DNA of 25,904 bases. Source: Beroe ovata. Lineage: Eukaryota > Ctenophora > Nuda > Beroida > Beroidae. How positions within the stretch are numbered: the stretch's first letter is position 1; each line of letters opens with the position of its first letter. Below, in pieces: positions 1 to 9,690 of the stretch. The stretch spans positions 139,919-165,822 of the forward strand of contig CAMPET010000108.1 in the NCBI GenBank assembly GCA_946803715.1, read 5' to 3'. Made by a program: the position numbers and the translations under genes. The notes under the pieces are model-generated. The model did not search any database. It was not told where the DNA came from and saw nothing but the letters and a program-made list of their open reading frames with translations.

Positions 1-18
1 TGTGTGTGTGTGTGTGTG
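1..18. repeat. (TG)9 microsatellite at window edge
   Basis: A perfect TG dinucleotide run opens the window and probably continues beyond it. With the (CA)n at the other end it suggests that the contig was broken at dinucleotide repeats. Confidence 0.95.
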
Positions 19-279
19 TAGCACAGATTAGCAATCATATGACATGATGACGGTGAAAAATCGAAAAACAAAATTCGGGTTATGGACAAAAGATCCTATC
101 TTTCTGCTACTCAATAGACAGATTAGAAATCACTGCAGTAGTGCATATATGTGCACTGCAGTCACTGCTGCAGTTACTCAACAGTAATGTCACTGCAGTT
201 GTCCGACATCACGAGCGAATGGTGACCATGCAGTGCAAATGAAATGCCAATATAAATAGGAGTGATGCAACCTTTCACC

Positions 280-325
280 CCCAATATATTATGCGTGTGT
301 CACATATATTGTGTAATATATTGGG
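280..325. repeat. Inverted repeat, 12-bp perfect arms
   Basis: CCCAATATATTA at 280-291 is exactly reverse-complementary to TAATATATTGGG at 314-325, with a 22-bp loop. The arms extend outward imperfectly (CCTTTCACCC on the left, GGGTGGAAAG on the right), giving a hairpin of roughly 268-341. It may be a small foldback element remnant or a structured regulatory site; function unknown. Confidence 0.75.
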
Positions 326-860
326 CCGAGGGTGGAAAGTCACGCGGCAAAGCAATATATATATCCTGACATATCGATTATAGCGCTAGTCGAGGAATGA
401 AGGAGTGTTTTAAGGACCCGGACAACGATCCTGGGCACTCATAACAGTCCACAGGGTGGACCGCCTTTGATACACTCTACCTACAGCGGACACCTCATGT
501 AGCAGGGGGAAACCAAAACCGAAATACAGCTGGTAGTTATGAATTGACGGAGAAAACTTAGCGAACGGACATGTGTCAATATGTGTACGAGATAATGTAG
601 TCGCCATGAGTTGAGTGAAAACATGTGTCAAGTCGCTGAGGGCGGGCGGGTAGAATCATTACAATATCACATGACATAGCAATCATGAGTTTAAACATGT
701 GGGGTAGACCAGAAACCACACATCAGCTGAGAGGAATGGGGAATGAGGACCGATGTTAGGTGACCTTTATATATACCCTACCAAAGTGATATGTTACCCG
801 GGTAGAGTGTATAGCGATATTGAGGGGGTAATGAGGTTAAACCTGTCAGAAACTTGAGAT

Positions 861-910
861 TCTGATTAGCTCGTTATCAGTGTAACGTCTGATTAGCTTA
901 TCAGTGTAAT
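861..910. repeat. Tandem duplication of about 25 bp
   Basis: Two adjacent units (861-887 and 888-910) both begin TCTGATTAGC and continue into TTATCAGTGTAA; the first carries a few extra bases. The pair is flanked by a short inverted repeat (AATGAGGTTA near 830 and TAACCTCATT near 911). No function is evident. Confidence 0.75.
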
Positions 911-2173
911 AACCTCATTGGAGACAGCGTCAAGTGGCCAAATGAGGTAGACGAACAATGGGACTGGAAATTTGGTGAATGTTGCGACCAACTTCAGACT
1001 AGTTTCACTACTGCAATGTTCAATATGTGATCAATCATCAACTCAAGAAACAAGTTCAAAATTCGACAACAAACAACACTCTGAGTCATGAGACATGAAC
1101 AGTTGTGTAAAATGTGCGATAGGACCAATCTTCGAGAGCTACTCAATCAACGACTTGAAAAATGAAAGAGAGATTGCCGAGATCAGTCACTAAAAGTCCC
1201 GTAAGAATTCGCAGCGTAATATCATATAACGGTTAGGGTAACGTGACAATTGACCAACCAAAATTAGGGAAATCACTGAGAAGGAAGCAATGAAACTCAT
1301 CACTATGATAATCTCCCTATATCCATACTGAGCGAGAGAAGGAATGTTCTAGAACAAGGGAACTGAGGAATAATGAATGTGAGGATGGCTGTAGGAGAGA
1401 CGCCTCGCTTCCATGAGGTTTAAGTGTCTCGGCGTTTACACGTCCCGCGTCCCTGTCCCCGTGTATTTCATCCCTCGTTAGGCTAACAGCGGATATGACT
1501 ATCAGTGGATGCGAGTGTGACACAATTCGCTGGAGTATCAGTGGCTATCAATGGATGTGAGTACATGAGTTGCTACTTAGCAAGACGTGCAGTCATTATC
1601 ATGGCAGTCAATTCTACAGATACACACGCAAGCTGAGGATTCCCTACAATGTAATATATTAGCTAATGAGCTAATATACGAAATAATGGCGGTGTTTGTT
1701 GAAAACTACTGGTTGGAAATCAAACAGGAAAAAACAGCTACCATTCAGCCCTTCAGAGTGATAAAGGAGGGGATTTTATTGAGAATATACCCACCCGCAT
1801 ATAAATAGTCACGAGTGAGCTAACTGGGCGTTACTTCCTGTTTGATGCCCCTGTGAGGGAGGCGGGGTAGAAAGAGTGGGGAGGGGGTGGATGAGGCGTC
1901 TTATCGCAGCGGATGAGCATTATTATACAGTTGTGTGTGATAAGAAAAACACACACACAATGTGAGTGATTAGTGTGGTTTTCACCGGGAAGTATAAATG
2001 TTACAAGACATGGTCGCACACGTGATATTTTGAACGAATACAGGATGAACACCACAATGAAATATATCAAGTATCAAAGGTAGAGATATGACAATCGCAG
2101 ATCCAATAATATCATTAATTACTGCCGTCATCTTGACCTATGATATGTGCCGTACTGTACGTGATATTATGGC

Positions 2174-2209
2174 GGGAGGGGGGGTGTGGGGAGGGAGAGG
2201 GGCGTGGGG
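2174..2209 (+). other. G-rich tract with G-quadruplex potential
   Basis: At least five runs of three or more G separated by one to three bases lie on the plus strand (G runs at 2174-2176, 2178-2184, 2188-2191, 2193-2195, 2199-2202, 2206-2209). This meets the usual G3+N1-7 definition. It stands out from the moderate-AT surroundings. No gene start was identified next to it. Confidence 0.6.
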
Positions 2210-2347
2210 TGAGAGACTGAGAGAGGAGTGTGTTAAGACATCAAGAACATCAAACATGGCCCATGGCGAAACATTTGAAACTCAATACATGTTCAGGAGA
2301 AGGAGGATAGAGCAGTTGTTGTAGTGGAATACTTCCTGTTTTCGGGG

Positions 2348-2371
2348 TAATTGGATAATTGGATAATTGGA
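2348..2371. repeat. Three perfect 8-bp tandem units
   Basis: TAATTGGA is repeated exactly three times head to tail (2348-2355, 2356-2363, 2364-2371). A simple micro-repeat containing TAAT homeobox-like cores; no function is implied. Confidence 0.9.
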
Positions 2372-2782
2372 AAGTCAGGGCCACTCTGAGAACAGGGACC
2401 ATTAGCAAAGTACAGGGATTGGTGAAGAGAGATAACGCATAACTCACTATAATAGATAGGGGGTACTATTTTTTTTTATAGTACAGACTGTATAATGTCT
2501 GCAGTTAACTGCACGATGTCTACAGAGAATATCATGAAACTTCGAACATAAATACTGCTGGATGTTTCATCGACATATGAAAGCGAAAACATGAGCGAAA
2601 AGCGAATGGAGAAGTAAAGGGGTATTTCTACTTCCTATAATAGTTGTCCATCAAGTGTACCAGAGATCATGACATAGGAATTCACTGAAACTATAGGTAG
2701 TAGGTACTGTTTTGCAGCGCGCACATATATAACACAGGATGAGACACTGTGTCCGCCTTGTTATGTTGAGACACAGGAGAGG

Positions 2783-2817
2783 CACGTGTAACGTGATGAA
2801 CACGTGAAAAACACGTG
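2783..2817. promoter_or_regulatory. Cluster of three CACGTG E-boxes
   Basis: The palindrome CACGTG occurs at 2783-2788, 2801-2806 and 2812-2817, three copies in 35 bp. CACGTG is the canonical core for bHLH-zip factors (USF, MYC/MAX, TFE families). I can attach it to no gene, so a regulatory role is only a possibility. Confidence 0.3.
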
Positions 2818-4794
2818 TTGATGGGTGTTCATCGCAAGATTTCAGAGCAACTTTCTAGAACAACCCACCACCACCCTATACCATCTTACCATTTGTATGT
2901 TGCTACGTGTCGCAATATCAGCATATAGGAAGTGCGTTGGAACTGCTAAATGTGCTAAAAGAGTAACGGTGGAGTTAATATACTCCGAATATTGAGAACG
3001 CCGTGAAGCTTGCGTTTTACATCCAATAAATTAGTATCACGGGAAACCTCACTGTAACATAAACCTACACTTTCCGGTGTTACGACAAGTAATGCTGCTG
3101 CTACAAGGCGCCCTTTCTTCAGAATATATTCGTGACAGGGCGGAAATTAATCTGCTATATAATATTAAACTGGTTGATACAAGAGTCAAGTGGGAAGTGA
3201 GTGACATGTGTAATTGAGGAAAACGGAGTAAAAACTCAACACGAGGTAGTTCTGAGGAATACAAATGACAGATTGCCTGTTCGTACCACCGGCCCATACA
3301 CTCACATCAGTCTACAATATGATTTCATATAATAGACCGGTGAGTTGTAATAATTATGCATTCATGTCTTATTATTCACGAAGCGGAATATAAATGCTGA
3401 GTTATAATATACTGCTCTATAGTATTCTTCTCCGTGTAAAATTAAACTGGGCGTAGCCATCGTTTAGACCAAGTGAAATATCATGTAAACCAAAGTATGA
3501 CAGATGACATATACATGCTTTACAACTATACTACATCGCTGTGTTGTGCGGTGATATAAATGAGATCATCATGAAAAGAGTCTAATTTAAAGTGACTTTA
3601 TCTTGACTTGGGATGACTTGTCAAGACTTGTGTCCGATGAGAACATGCAAACGCAAACACACTATAATCAGGTATCCCATTCAGCATTGTCAAGAGAGGA
3701 ATGATAACTAGAAAAACTGTGAAATGAGTACCAACTACCACTCTGTATTCACTGCATCTGTAAAAAACAAGGGGGATAACCACACAATTCCCCGCATTCT
3801 CCGCCTTGTGTTGTCGGTGTATGAAGTCGGTGAGGAATGCGCAAACAGGAGTAACCACTTCCCTCTGGACATACAGATCTGTGTCGCCACCCAGTTACAT
3901 AACGACTGCTTCATTGACCAATCAGCATTGAGCATTGTGGATGTGCGAGCCTCAACCATCCTCGCAGTTACTAAATCACTACATTAACCTTTGTTATGTG
4001 GTCGAACTGGTCATGAATCCCAGATATTATAGTCATGAGCTTCATCCATAACATGATGAGCCCTCCTGTCTCCTTTCTAATACAGCCATACATCTACGGA
4101 ATACCTTGTATATATGGTAGCTACCTAGCAGTCAATCAGTCATAACATTTGATGAGCACGCGCCGCGCACACTATCTCCCCCAAGGAGATATGTACCACC
4201 ACCACGCGCGCGCCGCGTACCGGCACAGAAAGGAACGTGCTCTCTGTGTGCGCGCGCTACTATGTCATCATCCCCATCAACCATCAGCAAGACAGAGAGA
4301 CAGATTATGTGATTAGGTCATTATTTTACTCTGACTACCGAGCAATTATTGAGTGACACAAGTTACAAATCCATTATGATTGGTGAAGCGTGGTAGTGTC
4401 GGAGTTTCACGGTTATTGACACACACAGCGATGGTGAATATCCAATTCTACTACTAAATTAGATCCGGCAGTAATTGATTTGTGACATGAACAGAATAGC
4501 AATCATCTTCAAAAGAGAGTGACAAAGTGAAGAAGTTATAATTACAATGAGTCACGAATGTCAGACTTGCAATTTGGAATTGATAGGCCTGAAGCTCGAC
4601 AATAGAGACGGTGGTATGTGATTTCTGTGTAACGGAATTCGAGGAAACATAGTAAAGCAGGGTCATAGTTAACAATGAGAGAGAAGACAATTCAATATGG
4701 AACTCAGTGAAGTTGAAAGAGGGGCATATAGAATGAAAATTCAGACCACATGGTGGCTCTGGTATCCAGTAGTCACCCAGGTGTGACATCCATC

Positions 4795-4903
4795 TGTGTG
4801 TGTGTGTGTGTGTGTGTNGATTTCCTCTGTGTGTGTGTGTTTGTGTGTATGTGTGTGTATGTGTGTGTGTGTGTGAATGTATGTGTGTGAATGTGTAATG
4901 TGT
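4795..4903. repeat. Interrupted (TG)n microsatellite with an N
   Basis: Long TG dinucleotide tract broken by a few interruptions, with an undetermined base at 4818. The N probably marks a consensus or assembly uncertainty in the repeat rather than biology. Confidence 0.95.
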
Positions 4904-5503
4904 AGGGGTCAGCCGCGAGGTAGGTATGCGTGGTATTCAAAATGAAGGAGTCTATCATTGCTCAACCCGTAGCTGACTCAACAACTATCATGCAAGCTAG
5001 CTCAGTATCACATGTCAAATAGATCATTAAACAGCCATCTCCTAGATCACAGCACTTAGACGGACAATGGTGCTTGGAGCGACCGCGAACCTAACTACCT
5101 GGGGGGTACCTGGTTTCTCTTGACCTGACTGAAAGTGCACTGGTATATACTTGTCACGAGAAATACTGGTTCACAAAGTATTCCGAGTCTGGCGGTGCTT
5201 CAATGGGATATGTATAACTCTGTGGCAGTGTGGCATATGTGGTGAAGTGGTTTGTACCACATGAGCACCTGGTGACAGTAACTGGTTGGAATTTGACACA
5301 AAGATAAAACACACGGTGCACATTCCCCAAACAAGATCTATACCAAGTGGCGGAAGTCAGGAGAAATATGGGCACCAGATCGGCGGTTTCTGATACTACT
5401 CATTGAGATGGACATCGAGCAATGCTATCATAGATAATAGAGCAACAGGGGAATGTCCATGCTATGCTACTCATCCTCCCAACACAAGCTGGAAGTGGAG
5501 GGT

Positions 5504-5581
5504 GGTAGTGCAAAGTGGTAGTGGAGACTGGTAGTGCAAAGTGGTAATGGAGACTGGTAGTGGAGAGTTGGTAGTATGCAT
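5504..5581. repeat. 26-bp minisatellite, almost three units
   Basis: Units start at 5504, 5530 and 5556 with GGTAGTG. The first two differ at one base (AGTGG versus AATGG) and the third diverges after the first eight bases. The 26-bp period is not a multiple of three, which argues against coding function on either strand. Confidence 0.85.
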
Positions 5582-5936
5582 TGCTTACAAATCCAATAAC
5601 AAACCACAATGTGTGTGTGTTGAAGGCACAGACTACTACAAGCGACACACTATAAAATCACAGGGGGAAACACAAAAGAGGGCGTGGTCACTGACATTAC
5701 AACCCACGAAATAGACAATGATTTGGGTGAATTAGAGCGCAACATTACCCATTATTGCAAGAGCTCACCAATATAACCGTGCGTTTATTAGCATCGTTTA
5801 CGAAATTCGAGTATTATAAACTTTATGATGAAGGAGTAAAGAATAATGTTCCTTGCTGTTAGATGGGGTATAATATTGCTATAGTAACAATATTTGCACG
5901 CGTGAATGTAAAATTGTCACTTCTAAACAGAGATTT

Positions 5937-5991
5937 ATCCAGATGTAATATCCATGGAATCCAGATGTAATCCAGATGTAATATCCACGGA
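5937..5991. repeat. Nested 22/11/22-bp tandem repeat
   Basis: A 22-bp unit at 5937-5958 is followed by an 11-bp half unit (5959-5969, ATCCAGATGTA) and another full unit at 5970-5991, which differs from the first at one base (CATGGA versus CACGGA). This looks like replication slippage within a short duplicated segment. Confidence 0.85.
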
Positions 5992-6757
5992 AATGAAATT
6001 CTCACTTCAAAGCCGGTCATAACTTACTTCAGCATCCATGAACGCGTGCACAGCTGGCGGGTACTGGAGACCACACATTCAGACAGTGCTCTGGAGTATA
6101 ATGAGCGTTCTAAATGAGCCAATTAATTCTAACTGCTTCATTAACTGAGAATTAGTACACATAACGTAGGAGAAAATGTCTAATTTCACATTTTCCACTG
6201 GCTACTGACTTCTAATAGCCAAGCGGTTGTTAAGGATGTTTGGATTATGAATGAGTGTAATTATTTCTCATATGGCTATAAGCATAAATAGTGCTCTTTG
6301 CAAAGTTCGCTACTCTTCACTGCTCTTTAATTGACGCATGTTCGAAATTCTGTGATTTCAGGAAGTAGAAACATGAACAGATAAAACAGATTTGATTGTG
6401 AAGGTTTCAATATTATGGGCGCCCCTTAAACAAAGTACATTGAATTGTGAATCGTGACTTTTCAACTGCCGAAACTTCTTATCACCCACGACAGATAATT
6501 CAATATTGAGTGCCCTTGTCATGAATTATGCCTTTCTAGAAGCTGTGTCATGTGCAAACTGGGTTGAGTGTGTCACATAATCGAATCATTCTGAGAAAAG
6601 ACAACGTATTCAGCTCCCTGGAAAAAATCATCAGTGGGTATATTCGAATAGAAAGGAACAAATATCAAGACAGCCGATCAATAGCATTATACCGGGTAAC
6701 ATACTGAAGCTCACTCGTCACAGCCTATGATGTAACTTACAAACGCAACCTCCCCAC

Positions 6758-6845
6758 CCACACACGCACACACACACACNCACACACACGCACACAAACA
6801 CACACACACAGACACACACAGACACACATACACACACAAACACAT
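6758..6845. repeat. Interrupted (CA)n microsatellite with an N
   Basis: CA dinucleotide tract with scattered G, T and A interruptions and an undetermined base at 6780. It has the same character as the TG tract near 4.8 kb, on the opposite strand. Confidence 0.95.
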
Positions 6846-6931
6846 GACGTTGGATCAGACAGGGCAAACCTAACAATATCCAGCAGAGGACTTCAAGGTC
6901 TTCTCGACTTTAGAGATAGTGACATTCTGGT

Positions 6932-7017
6932 CACGTGGAACTAATGGGCACTTCTGATTGGCTGGCCGTGACAGCGAATCACCGGATTGGTTCACAGCGA
7001 CCAGCCTCGCAGATTGG
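6932..7017. promoter_or_regulatory. E-box plus three spaced inverted CCAAT boxes
   Basis: GATTGG (reverse of CCAATC) occurs at 6956-6961, 6985-6990 and 7012-7017, with start-to-start spacings of 29 and 27 bp; a CACGTG E-box lies at 6932-6937. Regularly spaced CCAAT boxes about 30 bp apart are typical of NF-Y promoters. The segment is also locally CG-richer than its surroundings. I see no gene start next to it on either strand, so it is a candidate promoter only. Confidence 0.35.
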
Positions 7018-7809
7018 GCGAGGCCGAGTGTTGAAATGTTGCGAGTGTACAACATATAGCTGCAGTGGTGGGGGGGTGCAACAAGTGATTATCATCACCG
7101 ATATCAGGAATATTATGACAGAACGGCCGATGTCAGAACTCTGCGAAATCTCTCTAATTCACGATGTGATGCTACTACATTGTGATAGACACTAGATGTT
7201 GAGTGGACAGTGTTTAAAACATAGAGAATGAGGTCATCAGCACTGCGTCACAGCGACAACGCGCAACTGCCATTGCTCGTTAACACTTGTATAGAGTCTT
7301 TCATCGCTGATATCATAGTGTCATTATTGACTGCGTGAAGTGAGCGGTGGGTGAAATTATAGTGGAGTGCCAATAGACCAGGCATCTTGGCACTTCATCT
7401 GAGAAATGGTGGAGACGCCGCATATATGATTGCCCTTCCATATCATATAGCTTGACTTGATGAATTATGAGATGAAACGGCAAAATCATTGTAAGGGAAT
7501 GAAAGGCGAAAATATAGCGATGGACAGCTAATAAGGAATTGTCGAAAGAACAGAGTCTAGTCCGTGAAGACATGCGAAGGGCGGTTACTAGGCTAACACA
7601 ATGAGGTTTTGTCAGAAAATGTAACTCACGTGGATCAATCGATCATGGAATAACATAGCAGGGTGAATTGCCCCACATATTTTCTCGACGAACCCTATAC
7701 GTTTCCTCGACTACAAATCTAATCATTTCAGTCTAATGCGCACAAAGGGATTCGAGGAATTCACATTATCATCATCTGTGGAATGTGTAACCTGATTCAT
7801 TTGACATAC

Positions 7810-7983
7810 CTCGGTTGTTTTGTTGTCCTCGATCGTATCCGATTTCTTTTCCTCCCCGACAACCTTCACAGGTCCCGTTTCTGGTGTCTGGATTGGTTGA
7901 TTTGTCCGGTTCTCCAAGTCAGCCTCATTCTTCACTGGTGATGAATCGACTGGCGCAACATCGGCAACAGTCTCGGAAACCAT
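7810..7983 (-). CDS. First coding exon of an unidentified minus-strand gene (partial)
   Basis: Reading leftward from an ATG at 7983 (context AAAACATGG: A at -3, G at +4), 58 codons stay open. They end exactly at a good splice donor, GAG|GTATGT, with the exon ending at 7810 in phase 0. The peptide starts MVSETVADVAP and is hydrophilic and acidic, rich in Glu, Asp, Thr, Pro and Lys (for example GEEKKSDT), as in a disordered N-terminus. There is no signal peptide or transmembrane segment. Codon choice resembles the neighbouring coding regions more than intergenic DNA does. A possible acceptor (TTCATCAG, ending near 7995) lies just upstream of the ATG. I could not find the downstream exons, so family and function are unknown. 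It is divergent from IFT88, with about 1.7 kb between the two ATGs, and might share its promoter. Confidence 0.5.
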
Positions 7984-8314
7984 GTTTTATCAACTTCTGA
8001 TGAATCGGGACAAAGTGGGGGCTATAAACGCCTGTAGAAAGACTGCTTACTACGCTGGATAATCAGATCAATTCAGAGATTGCCTGCTTGAGAAAGATAC
8101 CGCCAAACTGTTATCCAACGCGAGAATTCTACGCGCGCGAACTTTATTCCAATTTCCATACCAGGATGCGCGGCGCGGCGCTGGCGGCAGGGAAAAACTT
8201 GGCTGTCGATGATAGCCCCTGTCAAGAATTTCATTGCGCGCGCGCCGCAAATTATTCTCAGAATTATTCTCGCTGGCGCTCGCCGCTTCGCGGCTCGCGT
8301 CAGCTGGGCCTAGC

Positions 8315-8327
8315 ATCGCCAGGCAAC
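8315..8327. promoter_or_regulatory. X-box-like RFX site upstream of IFT88
   Basis: ATCGCC-A-GGCAAC fits the RFX X-box consensus GTNRCC-N(0-3)-RGYAAC except for the first base (A instead of G). RFX factors are the established regulators of intraflagellar transport genes, including the IFT88 orthologue in nematodes (osm-5). The site is about 1.36 kb from the IFT88 ATG but would be promoter-proximal if a 5' UTR intron exists (see 8549-9688). It also lies 330 bp from the ATG of the divergent orphan exon. One-mismatch sites occur by chance, so this is tentative. Confidence 0.35.
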
Positions 8328-8344
8328 GATGCACACGTTAAATG

Positions 8345-8383
8345 CGCGCAAGATATTTGGGTCACGCAACGTAGGAAATAAAG
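8345..8383. repeat. Diverged second copy of the foldback element core
   Basis: This stretch aligns with the inside of the foldback element at 8874-8912: both start GCGCGC, share the exact 15-mer TATTTGGGTCACGCA (8354-8368 and 8883-8897) and continue with a similar GGAA..AAA. Most differences are transitions. It is probably an older or related copy of the same repeat family. Confidence 0.55.
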
Positions 8384-8548
8384 TTGCTTCATGTTTTTTG
8401 GCCTGTAACTCGCGATCGCGTCCTTTGTCACGCTGCGGCCTGCGCAACACATAAAACTGGAACAGTGATTCTTTGTCAGATTTTATTTGACCTCTGCTTC
8501 ATGCGCGCGGCACGCGCGCCTTCATCGAAGGCCGAAACAGGCCTTCAG

Positions 8549-9688
8549 GTAACATCTGACAAGTGATTCATGTCATTACTATCAATAACATTATAATAGC
8601 GCGGCTCAATATAACGCCGCGGCTAGGCTCGCATAATTGCGCGGCGCGGCATCGTGATCGCTAATTAATTGCTAAGTTTTTGATTTACCCGCCACTGCAC
8701 TTCAAAGGACTGCAGTAGCTCTGCGCGCGCGCGTGCGCACAAATGTAATGCAGGAGCGCAGATTCAATGACAATTTAACTTTGACATCTGAGTTGAATTC
8801 AAAACGTATGTGCACACGTTGCGCGCCCCTGTTCTACTCAGTGAACTGAAAAGTCGTAGAAAGACGCGCAGCGCGCGCGGAGTATTTGGGTCACGCAGCG
8901 CGGGAACAAAAACGTATGGAATGACGAGCTGCACGAATGTTCCCGCGCTGCGCGTCTCCGTGGTTTGGTCTCCTTTCTACGACTTTTCAGGTCAACTGAC
9001 TAGAATAGGGGCGCGCAACGTGTGCACATGCACGAAGGTCAAAAATTATGAAAAGCAATTGCAATGTTGAATATTTTTGAAATGAGCATTACTAACTACT
9101 AAGTCACTGACCAGGTTTTGCTAGGCACCGCTCATTAATCATTTGAGTTCTTATGCCAGGTCTATTTATGTCATATTGTCATGTACAGATATCAATTCTG
9201 ATGAAAACATGGCCTGGAACAAATAGGTAACCAGAAGAAAAGGAATAAACATCTATTAAGTATTTTATTTTCATAATGACAATGGACACCTAGGCAGAGA
9301 GGTGGCGTTTTCCAGTGGTAGAGATTGTATTGAATAAATTTATTATCTTAATATCGGTATTTTCAAATTGCTTGGAATATATAACACTTATATTAGCCAT
9401 TTCATTTCCAAAGTCTGTTTCATATCATCTCAGAAGTGAGGGCCACACTTTGTGGAGATCATGAAGAGGAGACTCATGTTTTGAAACTGTCAGTAGACTA
9501 CTTAGCGAATTATTTTTGTAAATTCTTCCACACAAGATCAATACCACTGTCCTTAAAAGTGGTACTGTATCAGATGTTTCGGACATACAATACTGTTTAT
9601 AGTTATACATTTCGATTTCTTCTAGGATACATTTTCAAAGTCACTCAGTTTGGCTGATGAAAAGACCCTTTTAATATACTCTTTTCAG
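8549..9688 (+). other. Possible 5' UTR intron of IFT88
   Basis: The acceptor side is strong by eye: a pyrimidine-rich CTTTTCAG ends at 9688, two bases before the IFT88 ATG. A matching donor could be CAG|GTAACA at 8548/8549, which would place a 5' UTR exon just downstream of the X-box-like site and the foldback element inside the intron. The donor is one choice among several. The acceptor could instead receive a trans-spliced leader. Apart from the foldback element I see no gene in this stretch. Confidence 0.3.
8808..9029. mobile_element. 222-bp foldback element (MITE-like)
   Basis: Left arm 8808-8863 and right arm 8973-9029 are reverse complements over about 56 bp with only a few mismatches and one indel; both termini begin ATGTGCACACGTTGCG. 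Inner segments pair as well: 8864-8875 with 8944-8955 (perfect 12-mer ACGCGCAGCGCG) and 8896-8908 with 8938-8950 (perfect 13-mer). The element is CpG-rich and has no open frame of interest. No clear target-site duplication is visible; a weak similarity outside the arms (ATTCAA near 8764 and TTGAAT near 9066) hints that the true ends may be further out. Size and structure fit a non-autonomous foldback or MITE element. Confidence 0.7.
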
Positions 9689-9690
9689 AA

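Larger units (their letters stand above)
1..7700. other. Repeat-rich region without a supported gene
   Basis: I find no stretch that reads as a recognisable protein on either strand, no tRNA-like or rRNA-like sequence and no long open frame. The longest minus-strand open stretch (4454-4789, 111 codons) has weak composition and no convincing splice pair. The region holds short hairpins, tandem duplications, two large TG/CA microsatellites (near 4.8 and 6.8 kb), a G-rich tract and motif clusters, listed separately. Later exons of the minus-strand gene that begins at 7983 should lie here or further left, but I could not identify them. Confidence 0.5.

Noticed and set aside
130-205. Cluster of CTGCAG palindromes resembling a short repeat array
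   Set aside because: Spacing is irregular and units are not conserved, so it is neither a CRISPR array nor a clear tandem repeat.
1317-1523. 68-codon minus-strand frame in a GC-richer patch (about 1400-1490)
   Set aside because: The composition is locally exon-like, but there is no recognisable protein and no convincing splice sites; it could be a repeat remnant.
3724-3987. Overlapping open frames on both strands (87 codons plus, 74 and 86 codons minus)
   Set aside because: None has a domain, good start context or splice support, and competing frames on both strands suggest chance.
5154-5375. 73-codon minus-strand frame with Cys and aromatic residues
   Set aside because: I looked for a matching acceptor and donor to make it an exon of the orphan gene; the possible acceptor (TTGGTATAG) is poor in pyrimidines and no family is recognisable.
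8088-8381. 97-codon plus-strand open frame upstream of IFT88
   Set aside because: It runs through GC-rich repeat sequence related to the foldback element, has Arg/Ala-rich composition typical of GC repeats, and shows no domain or splice support.
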